NCBI GenBank assembly: GCA_947646415.1 | Contig: CANSGN010000002.1 | Location: 109,519 to 173,518 of the forward strand | DNA: 64,000 nt | Source of the DNA: an uncultured Clostridia bacterium | GTDB taxonomy: Bacteria > Bacillota > Clostridia > Christensenellales > UBA3700 | Direction: 5' to 3' | In this document: positions 24,544 to 31,374 of the stretch, one piece after another | Numbering within the stretch: the stretch's first letter is position 1 | Layout of the letters: each line of letters begins with the position of its first letter | Translations under genes and position numbers: made by a program | The notes under the pieces: generated by a model | The model's input: the letters and a program-made list of their open reading frames with translations, nothing else | What the model was told of the DNA's origin: nothing | Database searches by the model: none

Positions 24544-24954
24544 TTGGATAATAAATTATTGGAATTGTCTGACAAACTCAAGGAATTAAAAGAAACAAAG
24601 AGTGATTTGGACAAACAAAGCAAAGCGACAAACGAAGAAATTGATGGTGTTATCAACCAGATGATAGACTTGATGTTAACTGAAGAACTATCATCATTTA
24701 AACGAGATGGAGTAACATTCTCGTTAGTAACTCAGGAATACCCATCGCCAGAACAAGACCGCAAGAGTGATTTGTGGCAAGTAATGAAAGAGAATGGGTA
24801 TGAAGACCTTTTCACTATCAATAGTAAAACCTTAGCTGCAACGGTAACAGAACTTATCAGCGAAAACGAAGGTGCATTACCAAACTGGTTAGAAGGACTT
24901 ATTAAAGTATCGGAAAAGAACACAATCCGAATGGTAAAAACAAAGAAATATTAA
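24544..24954 (+). CDS. Phage replication-module coiled-coil protein
   Basis: A 136-aa protein with a heptad-rich N-terminal coiled coil (residues 1-45: LSDKLKELKETKSDLDKQSK), then a small mixed domain (GVTFSLVTQEYPSP ... LWQVMKENGYEDLFTINSKTLAATV). Proteins of this build sit between helicase and single-strand-binding genes in clostridial phages and may be gp-like replication accessory factors. The start is TTG 24544 with CGGAGG 7 nt upstream. No enzymatic motif is present. Confidence 0.6.
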   Translation: MDNKLLELSDKLKELKETKSDLDKQSKATNEEIDGVINQMIDLMLTEELSSFKRDGVTFSLVTQEYPSPEQDRKSDLWQVMKENGYEDLFTINSKTLAATVTELISENEGALPNWLEGLIKVSEKNTIRMVKTKKY

Positions 24955-24970
24955 TGTGGAGGTAAAAATT

Positions 24971-25669
24971 ATGGCAAATGATTTAATAAAAAAAGAAGAT
25001 GGTGTTGTTGACCAATATGGCAATGGTGTAAGTTTGAGTGACATATTGGCAGAAGAGATGGACGGCTTGACTCCATCATTTGAAAGAATAAAGATTCCCG
25101 CAGGCGGTGGTGTAGCATTCGAAGTTCCAGGGGATGACCCGGAAAGTCCAGACTTAGTCAAGGAACTGAAAGCAGTTATTTTGTATCATCATCCAATCAA
25201 CTGCTACTACAAAGAAGAGTACACAGGCGGTAACAATCCACCAGACTGTGGCTCTATGGATGGACATGTCGGAATTGATGTAGAAACAGGCGAGATTAAA
25301 CAATGTGCAGAATGTGAGTTCAATAAGTTTGGAACTGGCAAGAATGGTGCAAAAGCATGTAAACAAAAACGCAGAATCTACATAATGAAACAAGGCGAAG
25401 CACTGCCAACAATCTTGTCATTGCCAACAGGTAGCCTATCTGAATTCTCAAAGTATGTAATGAGATTGCTATCAAAAGGCAAAAAGACAAACAGTGTTGT
25501 AACAAAGTTTACTTTGAAGAAAGCCCAAAATGCAGGCGGAATAAATTATTCTCAAGCAATGTTTGCAGTTGATAGAGAGTTGAGTTTGGTAGAACTTGAG
25601 AACATAAAGAAAATGAGCGACCAAGTCAAAGCATTGGCAATGAAAGTAACAGTGCTAGATGAAGAGTGA
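24971..25669 (+). CDS. Zinc-binding phage replication protein (hypothetical)
   Basis: A 232-aa protein with a central cysteine cluster (PDCGSMDG, then QCAECEF and KACKQKR), likely a structural zinc site, flanked by beta-rich regions such as RIYIMKQGEALPTILSLP. The position in the operon, between a coiled-coil protein and the primase-helicase, and the overall composition suggest a single-stranded-DNA-binding or recombination mediator role, but I cannot name the family. The start is ATG 24971, with GGAGG 8 nt upstream. Confidence 0.6.
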   Translation: MANDLIKKEDGVVDQYGNGVSLSDILAEEMDGLTPSFERIKIPAGGGVAFEVPGDDPESPDLVKELKAVILYHHPINCYYKEEYTGGNNPPDCGSMDGHVGIDVETGEIKQCAECEFNKFGTGKNGAKACKQKRRIYIMKQGEALPTILSLPTGSLSEFSKYVMRLLSKGKKTNSVVTKFTLKKAQNAGGINYSQAMFAVDRELSLVELENIKKMSDQVKALAMKVTVLDEE

Positions 25670-25680
25670 TAGGATGTGAT

Positions 25681-25705
25681 GGCGGTGGCATAAGCCGCCG
25701 CTTAT
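25681..25705 (+). terminator. GC-rich hairpin between replication genes
   Basis: GGCGGtGGC and GCCGCC are able to pair across an ATAA loop. There is no T-run, so it may slow or protect the transcript rather than terminate it. Confidence 0.3.
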
Positions 25706-25750
25706 TGCATAGTTGAAGAATGCGAAAATTAATCAGCAAGGAGATTAACG

Positions 25751-27727
25751 ATGGTGGGAGATATTTTTGAAAATGTAAAAAATAATGTGAAAATCGATAC
25801 TATTGTGCAAGATTATGGAGTTCAACTCAATGCACAAGGTCAAGGTTTGTGTCCTTTTCACAATGAAAAAACACCATCATTTTCAGTGAAGAAAGAAGAT
25901 AATATTTTTAAGTGCTTTGGTTGTGGCGAATCGGGTGATGCTATAACTTTTGTGGCAAAGTTAAAAGGCATAGAGCCTATAGATGCGGCAAGAGAACTAG
26001 CGGAGAAATATCACATTGAAATTGAAGACAAAAAATACTCAAAGAATTCTACAATCACTGATTACTTAAAGCGTTGTATGGCAGATGTCAGCAAGACAGA
26101 TTACTTTGAGTTGCGATGTTTGAACAAATCAACAATAAGAAAATTTTGTTTAGGATACGATACATATCATAATTCGGCTGTCATACCATACTCTTCAAAA
26201 CTTACTTACTATCAATCCCGGAGCATAGGTGAAAAAGCATTTTTCAAACCGAAAACTGAAGATGCTGGAACAGAGCCAATCTTCAATATTAATGCATTGA
26301 AACTTCCGAACAAAGAACCTATATTTGTAGTTGAAAGTCCTATATGTGCAATGTCGGTATATCAAAGTGGTGGTAATGCTATAGCAACATGTGGCACAAG
26401 TGGTTGGAAGAAAGTAGTAGAAGAAGTCAAGAAAAAGAGACCGCTCGGTGGATTCATTCTGTGTTTTGATAACGATGAGCCAGGGAAGAAAGCAAGCAGT
26501 TCAATGTACTATGAACTATCAAATCTAGGAGTTCAAGTTATAGAGTATAACATAGCGGGTGACTGCAAAGATCCTAACGAACTACTAATGTCAAATCATA
26601 AGAAACTAGAAGAGTATATCAAGTCGGCTAAGATGCGACTGAGAAAGCAGTACGCAACTTCAAAAGATAGTTTTACAGCATCCGAACTACAAGATGAAGA
26701 TGTAGAGCCACCGACATGGATAGTACGAGATGTATTGCCAACAGGACTCGCTATGCTATGTGCTCCATCGAAAATAGGAAAGTCTTGGATGATGATGCAG
26801 CTTGGACTAGCAGTATCAGAAGGCAAAGAATTCCTAGACTTTAAAACAAATACAAGTGGTGTGCTGTACTATGCTTTGGAAGATAGCAAAGCAAGATTGA
26901 AAGACCGTCTCAACAAAATATTAAAAGGGAAACGTGCTCCTACAAATCTTCGTTTCGTAACACAAGCAGACACTGTTGATGGTGGCTTGTTAGAAAAGAT
27001 AGAAGAAGAGTTGAAAACATTTTCTGGCATAAAGCTCATAATTATTGATACTTTGCAAAAGGTTCGTGGAAAGGTAATCAAGAACGAATCAATATATAGC
27101 GGAGATTATAGGGAAATGGGTAAACTCAAAGAATATGCTGACAAACATAAAATTTGTATGCTTTTTGTTCATCACTTGCGAAAAATGACAGATGAAACTG
27201 ATGTGTTCAATATGATAAGCGGAAGTACTGCATTGATGGGAGCTGCTGACTCAGTGTTCATAATTGCCAAGAAAAAGAGAAATGATGATAATGCGATTTT
27301 ATCAATGACAGGTCGAGATATTCAGCAAAACGATATTGTCATAACTTTTAGCAAAGTAGACTTTAAATGGGTTGTTGAGGGAACTGCTGAAGAAGTAGCA
27401 TACCGAAAAGAACGAGAAGAATATGAAAATAGTCCACTTGTTCAAACAATAAAAGAAATTGTGAAACGAAATCCTATGAGTGGATGGTGTGGAACAATTG
27501 ATGATATTAAGAAACATATCTACGATATTACAGGAAAACAAATAGCAGAAAGCAATGCTGCTTTAGGCAGAGCAATAGAAAAGTTCGAATACAGATTATA
27601 CTGCGATGAAATAGAGCACAAAGTGACAAGAACATCTAAAGAGAGAAAACACACGTTTATTCGAAAACTACCAAAACAGCCGTTTGGTTATCAAAAAACC
27701 ATTTATGATGATGACGATGAAGAATAA
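25751..27727 (+). CDS. Phage primase-helicase: CHC2 zinc finger, Toprim and RepA-like ATPase
   Basis: A 658-aa protein. Residues 30-65 hold the CHC2 primase zinc finger (LCPFHNEKTPSFSV ... KCFGCGESGDAITF). A Toprim domain follows (FVVESPICAMSV with catalytic Glu, then LCFDNDEPGKKA with DxD-like acid residues). Residues about 325-500 are a RepA/AAA-type hexameric helicase (APSKIGKSWMMMQL Walker A; LIIIDTLQKV Walker B). It primes and unwinds DNA at the phage fork. The start is ATG 25751 with AAGGAG upstream. The iteron-like locus lies just behind it. Confidence 0.9.
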   Translation: MVGDIFENVKNNVKIDTIVQDYGVQLNAQGQGLCPFHNEKTPSFSVKKEDNIFKCFGCGESGDAITFVAKLKGIEPIDAARELAEKYHIEIEDKKYSKNSTITDYLKRCMADVSKTDYFELRCLNKSTIRKFCLGYDTYHNSAVIPYSSKLTYYQSRSIGEKAFFKPKTEDAGTEPIFNINALKLPNKEPIFVVESPICAMSVYQSGGNAIATCGTSGWKKVVEEVKKKRPLGGFILCFDNDEPGKKASSSMYYELSNLGVQVIEYNIAGDCKDPNELLMSNHKKLEEYIKSAKMRLRKQYATSKDSFTASELQDEDVEPPTWIVRDVLPTGLAMLCAPSKIGKSWMMMQLGLAVSEGKEFLDFKTNTSGVLYYALEDSKARLKDRLNKILKGKRAPTNLRFVTQADTVDGGLLEKIEEELKTFSGIKLIIIDTLQKVRGKVIKNESIYSGDYREMGKLKEYADKHKICMLFVHHLRKMTDETDVFNMISGSTALMGAADSVFIIAKKKRNDDNAILSMTGRDIQQNDIVITFSKVDFKWVVEGTAEEVAYRKEREEYENSPLVQTIKEIVKRNPMSGWCGTIDDIKKHIYDITGKQIAESNAALGRAIEKFEYRLYCDEIEHKVTRTSKERKHTFIRKLPKQPFGYQKTIYDDDDEE

Positions 27728-27728
27728 A

Positions 27729-27878
27729 TGTCACTCCCATATATATACTACTGTCATTACTGTCATTCCGTCACTAGAAAAAACACTGATAAACATTAAA
27801 AACCACATAAATCCACAAGAAGGGGTTAATGTCATAGTGTAATATTGTCATTTTATGACAGTATGACAGTAATGACAG
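27729..27878. repeat. TGTCAT iteron-like repeats in a 16-bp inverted arrangement
   Basis: CTGTCATTACTGTCAT (27751-27766) and its exact complement ATGACAGTAATGACAG (27863-27878) face each other across 96 bp. TGTCAT-type units recur at about 9-bp steps (27729, 27752, 27761, 27829, 27846 and, inverted, 27855, 27863, 27872), with AT-rich ATATAT on the outer sides. Its place directly after the primase-helicase suggests a replication origin or a control operator. Confidence 0.6.
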
Positions 27879-27924
27879 ATATATATAGTAAAGCAAATAA
27901 TAGCAACATTTAAAAAGGTGTGAA

Positions 27925-28644
27925 ATGGATAAGAAAAAGATAATCAATAAAGTTGTGATAACCACTGATGCAGAATTCGACTATGAAAGCGAGTTCAAGT
28001 GCAGATTGCAGAAATTGCAACTGAAACAAGAAATTGAAGATTACATAAGCATAAGATTGAAAAACTTTAATGGTTATTATTTTAGGGTAAAATTTTATGA
28101 TGAATTTACTAACGAAATGCTTATTTTATTTGTTTACAAGGGAGACACCTTTGGTTGTATGCAAATGTGGGAAGTTCGAGGGATATGTAAAGAGGAAGAT
28201 TGGACAAACGAGTTAGAGGATGATGGGAATATCCGTTGTTGGTTAAAATCTAAAATTGAACCAAACGAATCAACTGACTGGGTGTGGGATTTGAGAATAG
28301 CAAAAGTAATACAACGAAAAGAGTTGTCGGAACAATTTGGAGAGGATGTGGAAAGTTATATGCAAGAAATCTTAAATATTTTGAAAAACTACAAAATAAA
28401 TAAATCAAAAATTGCAGTGGGAAATGGTAAGGAAATTATAGCACTAAAGGAAGAAATGGACTTTATTGATAAATGCATTGAGCAACTTGATGAAGAATCT
28501 AAGGCAATAATAATCTTTGTATATGTCCAAGGTCTATCTCTAAGTAAGGTTGGAAGAGTATTCGGATATTGCAAATCGGCTATACATAAAAAGCGAAATA
28601 GGGCTTTGCAAATACTAGAAATTTTGTATGAGAGTAGAGAATAG
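27925..28644 (+). CDS. ArpU/RinA-like late transcriptional regulator with sigma-region-4 HTH
   Basis: A 239-aa protein whose C-terminal 60 residues match sigma-70 region 4: DEESKAIIIFVYVQGLSLSK then VGRVFGYCKSAIHKKRNRAL. The N-terminal half is unrelated, Glu/Lys-rich, with strand-forming segments. Proteins of this build in Bacillota phages (ArpU, RinA) switch on late packaging and structural genes by binding direct repeats upstream of the HNH/terminase operon (family knowledge). GTGAAC repeats lie immediately downstream, before the HNH gene, as expected. GGTGTGAAATGG provides a weak ribosome site before ATG 27925. Confidence 0.72.
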   Translation: MDKKKIINKVVITTDAEFDYESEFKCRLQKLQLKQEIEDYISIRLKNFNGYYFRVKFYDEFTNEMLILFVYKGDTFGCMQMWEVRGICKEEDWTNELEDDGNIRCWLKSKIEPNESTDWVWDLRIAKVIQRKELSEQFGEDVESYMQEILNILKNYKINKSKIAVGNGKEIIALKEEMDFIDKCIEQLDEESKAIIIFVYVQGLSLSKVGRVFGYCKSAIHKKRNRALQILEILYESRE

Positions 28645-28650
28645 AAAAAA

Positions 28651-28715
28651 GTTGACGATTGGTGAACGATTCGTGAACAAAAGTGAACGAAAAAGTCGGT
28701 GAACGGGTGTATAAT
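28651..28715 (+). promoter_or_regulatory. Direct-repeat operator and promoter for the late (packaging) operon
   Basis: GTGAAC occurs at 28662, 28673, 28683 and 28699, preceded by the related GTTGACGATT at 28651 (steps 11, 11, 10 and 16 bp). TATAAT (28710-28715) follows 5 bp after the last copy with no -35 box, the hallmark of an activator-dependent promoter. The ArpU-like protein encoded just upstream is the likely activator. Confidence 0.6.
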
Positions 28716-28738
28716 AAGAATAAGCAGGAGGAAAAACT

Positions 28739-29116
28739 ATGCCAATGAAACCAAAGCGACCATGTAGTTATCCTGGTTGCCCAAAATTAGTTGATGGACA
28801 ATATTGTGAAGAACACAAGAAACTTGTGGATAAACAATACAACAAATATGGAAGGGACAACTTCACTAAGAGTTTTTATAAGACACCTGAGTGGCAATTC
28901 GCAAGAAAAAGACAATTGCAAACTCATCCGTTCTGCGAGGAATGCCTAAAACACGGAAAACGAACGAAGGCAACTATGGTTGACCATATTCTTCCTATTA
29001 AGCAAGGTGGAGATAAGTTTGCACCAAGTAATCTGCAATCACTTTGTTGGAGTTGTCACAGCAGAAAATCTGTGGAAGAAGGTAGCAGATTTGGACAAAA
29101 AAAATATACCCCATAA
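28739..29116 (+). CDS. HNH endonuclease
   Basis: A 125-aa protein with the HNH nuclease pattern: VDHILPIKQGGDKFAPSNLQSLCWSCHSRK, containing the DH pair and the N-Q-L-C-x-x-C-H arm with zinc-binding CxxC pairs (FCEECL and LCWSCH). The N-terminus has CSYPGCP and CEEHKK, a second zinc motif. HNH proteins beside terminase genes assist DNA packaging and terminal cutting in cos-type phages (family knowledge). GCAGGAGG precedes ATG 28739. A late-type promoter with direct repeats stands upstream. Confidence 0.88.
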   Translation: MPMKPKRPCSYPGCPKLVDGQYCEEHKKLVDKQYNKYGRDNFTKSFYKTPEWQFARKRQLQTHPFCEECLKHGKRTKATMVDHILPIKQGGDKFAPSNLQSLCWSCHSRKSVEEGSRFGQKKYTP

Positions 29117-29131
29117 AGGGAGTATATTTTT
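29098..29131. terminator. Bidirectional terminator between the HNH gene and the minus-strand zinc ribbon
   Basis: AAAAATATACCCC and GGGAGTATATTTTT form a hairpin around ATAAA, with A/T runs on both sides, positioned between two convergent genes. Confidence 0.75.
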
Positions 29132-29270
29132 ACCATTCATAATCGCAATTGCCACACCAATGAATTCCAGATTCTGCATCATAATGTGTATTTGTACATC
29201 CACAACTAGGACAAGGTTTACCATAAGGTTTGTAGGCAAAACGAATTTTTTCTAAAAGAAAACGAAACAT
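29130..29270 (-). CDS. Minus-strand zinc-ribbon mini-protein
   Basis: A 46-aa gene inside the otherwise plus-strand phage operon. The peptide has CPSCGC ... WCGNCDYEW, two CxxC knuckles of a zinc ribbon, after a basic N-terminus (RFLLEKIRFAYK). AGAGG lies 9 nt before the ATG (29270), and a bidirectional terminator sits at its end, both supporting a real gene. Zinc ribbons of this size are often nucleic-acid-binding regulators or anti-host factors. I do not recognise the family. Confidence 0.6.
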   Translation of the reverse strand: MFRFLLEKIRFAYKPYGKPCPSCGCTNTHYDAESGIHWCGNCDYEW

Positions 29271-29340
29271 AAATATACCTCTTTTTTATTTAATTATATC
29301 ATATCAAAATATATTTTGTCAATATCAAAATGCTTAAGTT

Positions 29341-29390
29341 TTCTTTGCAATTTCGCTGGGCTCTTTTAATAAATTGTAGTATTGTTGTAT
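29341..29390 (+). promoter_or_regulatory. Recurrent phage promoter element, copy 1
   Basis: GCAATTTCGCTGGGCTC core with -35 TGGGCT (29357-29362), exactly 17 bp, -10 TATTGT (29380-29385). It serves the gene at 29429. It is one of seven copies in the prophage. Confidence 0.7.
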
Positions 29391-29428
29391 TACAAAAGTA
29401 AAATGACAACTGCATAAAGGAGTAATAG

Positions 29429-29755
29429 ATGAAATCACTACTAAAAAAGTTTAAGTTCGCTCAAGAAAGTATGAACACGATTCTTGATGAACTAGAAAAT
29501 GAATACTACCGAATGGAAGATGATAGTATTTTTTTAGATGAAGCAACAAAATGCCTTGAAGAGTATAATCGTATACAAATATGTGATTCTTCAATAGAAG
29601 AAAAGCTAGAATATGAATATTATAAGGCAAAACAGGATAATGCAAGCAAGGATAATATTGATTGGATACTACATAAAATTCAAGTGGTACTAAGGCGATT
29701 ATTGTCTGATAATTACAACGGAATTTTGTGCGAAATATTAGAAGAAAATAGCTGA
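29429..29755 (+). CDS. Small acidic phage protein, paralogue A
   Basis: A 108-aa acidic helical protein (FKFAQESMNTILDELENEY ... AKQDNASKDNI). It is a clear paralogue of the gene at 30264 (shared xFxFAxxxxNxxLxELExxYYxMxDD and AKxDNAS motifs). AAAGGAG precedes ATG 29429. It is driven by its own copy of the recurrent promoter element. No enzymatic motif; the acidic helical build suits a host-protein-binding or DNA-mimic role (inference only). Confidence 0.62.
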   Translation: MKSLLKKFKFAQESMNTILDELENEYYRMEDDSIFLDEATKCLEEYNRIQICDSSIEEKLEYEYYKAKQDNASKDNIDWILHKIQVVLRRLLSDNYNGILCEILEENS

Positions 29756-29790
29756 AAAAAATAACAAAAAATTATTAAAAAAATGTGTTT

Positions 29791-29835
29791 TTCTACGCAA
29801 TTTCACTGGGCTCTTTCAGTTCTTTACGGTATAAT
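29791..29835 (+). promoter_or_regulatory. Recurrent phage promoter element, copy 2
   Basis: ACGCAATTTCACTGGGCTC with -35 TGGGCT (29807-29812), 17 bp, -10 TATAAT (29830-29835). This is the copy with a perfect sigma-A -10 box. It serves the gene at 29881. Confidence 0.75.
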
Positions 29836-29880
29836 TGAGTTAGAAAATAAGAAAGGGGAAAACCCCAAAAGGAGTAAAGA

Positions 29881-30210
29881 ATGAACAAGATAGTAACAAA
29901 CGATGGAAAGGGATTAATTAACGAGCTAGGATTAGATGCAGGAACACTAAAGCACAAAGGAAACTACTGGTTCACAGCACAAAAAGATGGAAACGAAATC
30001 GAAATCCACACAGCACCAGCTGATGAAGAAAACGAAACAATCGAAATCAAGAGTGTGACAATGAACGGCGAAGAACTAGAATACTGCGAATGGTGCGGCG
30101 AGCTAATGCTAGCGAGCGAAATGAGAAAAGAAGAACAAATGGGTTACTTATGCGAGAGATGCCAAATGGCAATCGAAAGCAGAGGCGAAGAATTAAACTA
30201 CGAAGATTAA
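29881..30210 (+). CDS. Small zinc-finger phage protein
   Basis: A 109-aa acidic protein with a C-terminal treble-clef-like pair of knuckles, CEWCGELMLASEM ... YLCERC. The N-terminal half is beta-rich (NYWFTAQKDGNEIEIHT). Its codon usage is visibly more C/G-ending than that of its neighbours (runs such as GGCGAAGAACTA, AGCGAGCGAA), suggesting high expression or a different origin. AAAGGAG precedes ATG 29881, within a leader containing a GGGGAAAACCCC stem. Function unknown. Confidence 0.62.
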   Translation: MNKIVTNDGKGLINELGLDAGTLKHKGNYWFTAQKDGNEIEIHTAPADEENETIEIKSVTMNGEELEYCEWCGELMLASEMRKEEQMGYLCERCQMAIESRGEELNYED

Positions 30211-30218
30211 AAAGCAAA

Positions 30219-30240
30219 ACAGCGGACGAAAGTCCGCTGT
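30219..30240 (+). terminator. Hairpin after the zinc-finger gene
   Basis: ACAGCGGAC (30219-30227) and GTCCGCTGT (30232-30240) form a perfect 9-bp stem on a GAAA tetraloop; no T-run follows, so partial termination or RNA protection is likely. Confidence 0.5.
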
Positions 30241-30263
30241 AATTATTATAGGAGAAAATAAAA

Positions 30264-30611
30264 ATGGAAAAACAAAATGTAGCTATAACATTAAAAAACT
30301 TTAGGTTCGCAGAAAGCGAACTTAATGAGGCCCTTGAAGAATTAGAAAAGGCATATTATCATATGGACGATGATGATCCATATATAGCGGAGATATTAGA
30401 GTGTCTTCAAAAATATGGATTAATACCAAGAGATGAATTGGATATAGAATCCGAGTTGGTAAAGGAATATGAAATCGCAAAAAGGGATAATGCTAGTGAA
30501 GAAAAAATAAAAGAGATATGCAATAAAATGAAAGTGACAAACAGGCGATTTTTTGACAACTGCACAGAAGATATACTCTATGCATTATTGCAAGATGAAA
30601 ACTATGTATAG
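30264..30611 (+). CDS. Small acidic phage protein, paralogue B
   Basis: A 115-aa acidic helical protein with ITLKNFRFAESELNEALEEL and YEIAKRDNASEEKI, paralogous to the gene at 29429. TAGGAGA precedes ATG 30264. Unlike paralogue A it has no recurrent promoter of its own and is reached from the promoter at 29791. A strong terminator follows. Function unknown; see paralogue A. Confidence 0.62.
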   Translation: MEKQNVAITLKNFRFAESELNEALEELEKAYYHMDDDDPYIAEILECLQKYGLIPRDELDIESELVKEYEIAKRDNASEEKIKEICNKMKVTNRRFFDNCTEDILYALLQDENYV

Positions 30612-30631
30612 CCAAATGCTAATAAGAAGGT

Positions 30632-30666
30632 AGTGAGAGCGGATGAGAGTCCGCTCTCACTTTTTC
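30632..30666 (+). terminator. Strong terminator before the packaging region
   Basis: AGTGAGAGCGGA (30632-30643) and TCCGCTCTCACT (30650-30661) form a perfect 12-bp stem, followed by T5. Confidence 0.88.
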
Positions 30667-30669
30667 TAG

Positions 30670-30790
30670 TGGCAGGGGGAGTCAAATCTCTACAGGTTTT
30701 TACCTTAAGAGCGGGGGCGCAGTCTAACGCGAATTTTCGCATAATCAAAAATCAAACGAAAAAATCAAAAATTCAAAATCTTTAACTAAA
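30670..30790. other. Candidate cos/packaging region upstream of terminase
   Basis: Non-coding stretch between terminator and small terminase, with GGCAGGGGGAGTCAAATC, a locally GC-rich GAGCGGGGGCGCAG segment, then repeated AATCAAAAA words. Its place between HNH and terS, and the GGGGGAGTCAAATCTC string that I associate with the same position in other Bacillota phages, suggest the terminase recognition or cos site (inference). Confidence 0.4.
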
Positions 30791-30795
30791 GTTAA

Positions 30796-30819
30796 AGGAG
30801 CGGGAGACCGCTCTTTTTT
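30796..30819 (+). terminator. Hairpin just before terS
   Basis: GGAGCGG, a GAGA loop, CCGCTC and a T6 run make a compact terminator-like hairpin about 57 bp before the terS start. Confidence 0.6.
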
Positions 30820-30876
30820 GAATTCAAAGCAAAATCAAAATAAATCAAATAATCAAAAAATCAAAGGGAGGTAAGT

Positions 30877-31374
30877 ATGGCGAGCGGAGGAGCAAGAGCG
30901 GGAGCAGGTAGACCAAAAAAATCTGCTACACAAAAAATGCTAGAAGGTAATCCTAGCAGAAGACCCATTGAAATTGTGGATTTTGGTGGGGATGGAGTTG
31001 AACTGCCAAGTGAACCGCCTATATACTTATCGGCTAAAGCAAAAGAAATATATCGAACGGTTTATGGGTGGTTAAAAGGTGTTGGTTGCACAACAGGAAT
31101 ACTTCCATACAACCTTGAAGAGTACGCATTTTGCAAGGCAAGGTGGTTAGAGTGTGAAGAAATGAATACTAAACATGGCTTGCTAATGAAAGACCCAACA
31201 AACGGGAAAGCAATGCCATCACCATTTGTGGCAATGGCACAACAATACCTAAAGCAAACCAATGATGTTTGGTCAAAGATTTATCTAGTGGTCAGGGAAA
31301 GTAAACTAACAAAATGGGATGAAAAAAATCCTAATGATGACATTATGGAAAAACTTTTGGGAGGTGGAAATTGA
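30877..31374 (+). CDS. terS: Terminase small subunit, P27 family
   Basis: A 165-aa protein starting with the P27 signature GARAGAGRPKKSATQKMLEGNP, followed by a helical DNA-binding middle (YLSAKAKEIYRTVYGWLK) and a late segment PSPFVAMAQQYLKQ, both typical of phage terminase small subunits of this class. It recognises the packaging site and recruits the large subunit. GGGAGG precedes ATG 30877. The stop overlaps the DNA methyltransferase start. The large subunit lies 6.5 kb further on, with cargo genes inserted between, an unusual separation. Confidence 0.9.
   Translation: MASGGARAGAGRPKKSATQKMLEGNPSRRPIEIVDFGGDGVELPSEPPIYLSAKAKEIYRTVYGWLKGVGCTTGILPYNLEEYAFCKARWLECEEMNTKHGLLMKDPTNGKAMPSPFVAMAQQYLKQTNDVWSKIYLVVRESKLTKWDEKNPNDDIMEKLLGGGN

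Noticed and set aside
27774..27965. Minus-strand reading frame over the iteron-like region
   Set aside because: Low-complexity hydrophobic translation, no ribosome site, and it overlaps the start of the real regulator gene.
29039..29239. Minus-strand 66-codon frame over the HNH gene end
   Set aside because: It conflicts with the HNH coding end and the zinc-ribbon gene in another minus-strand frame, which has a proper ribosome site and conserved Cys pairs.
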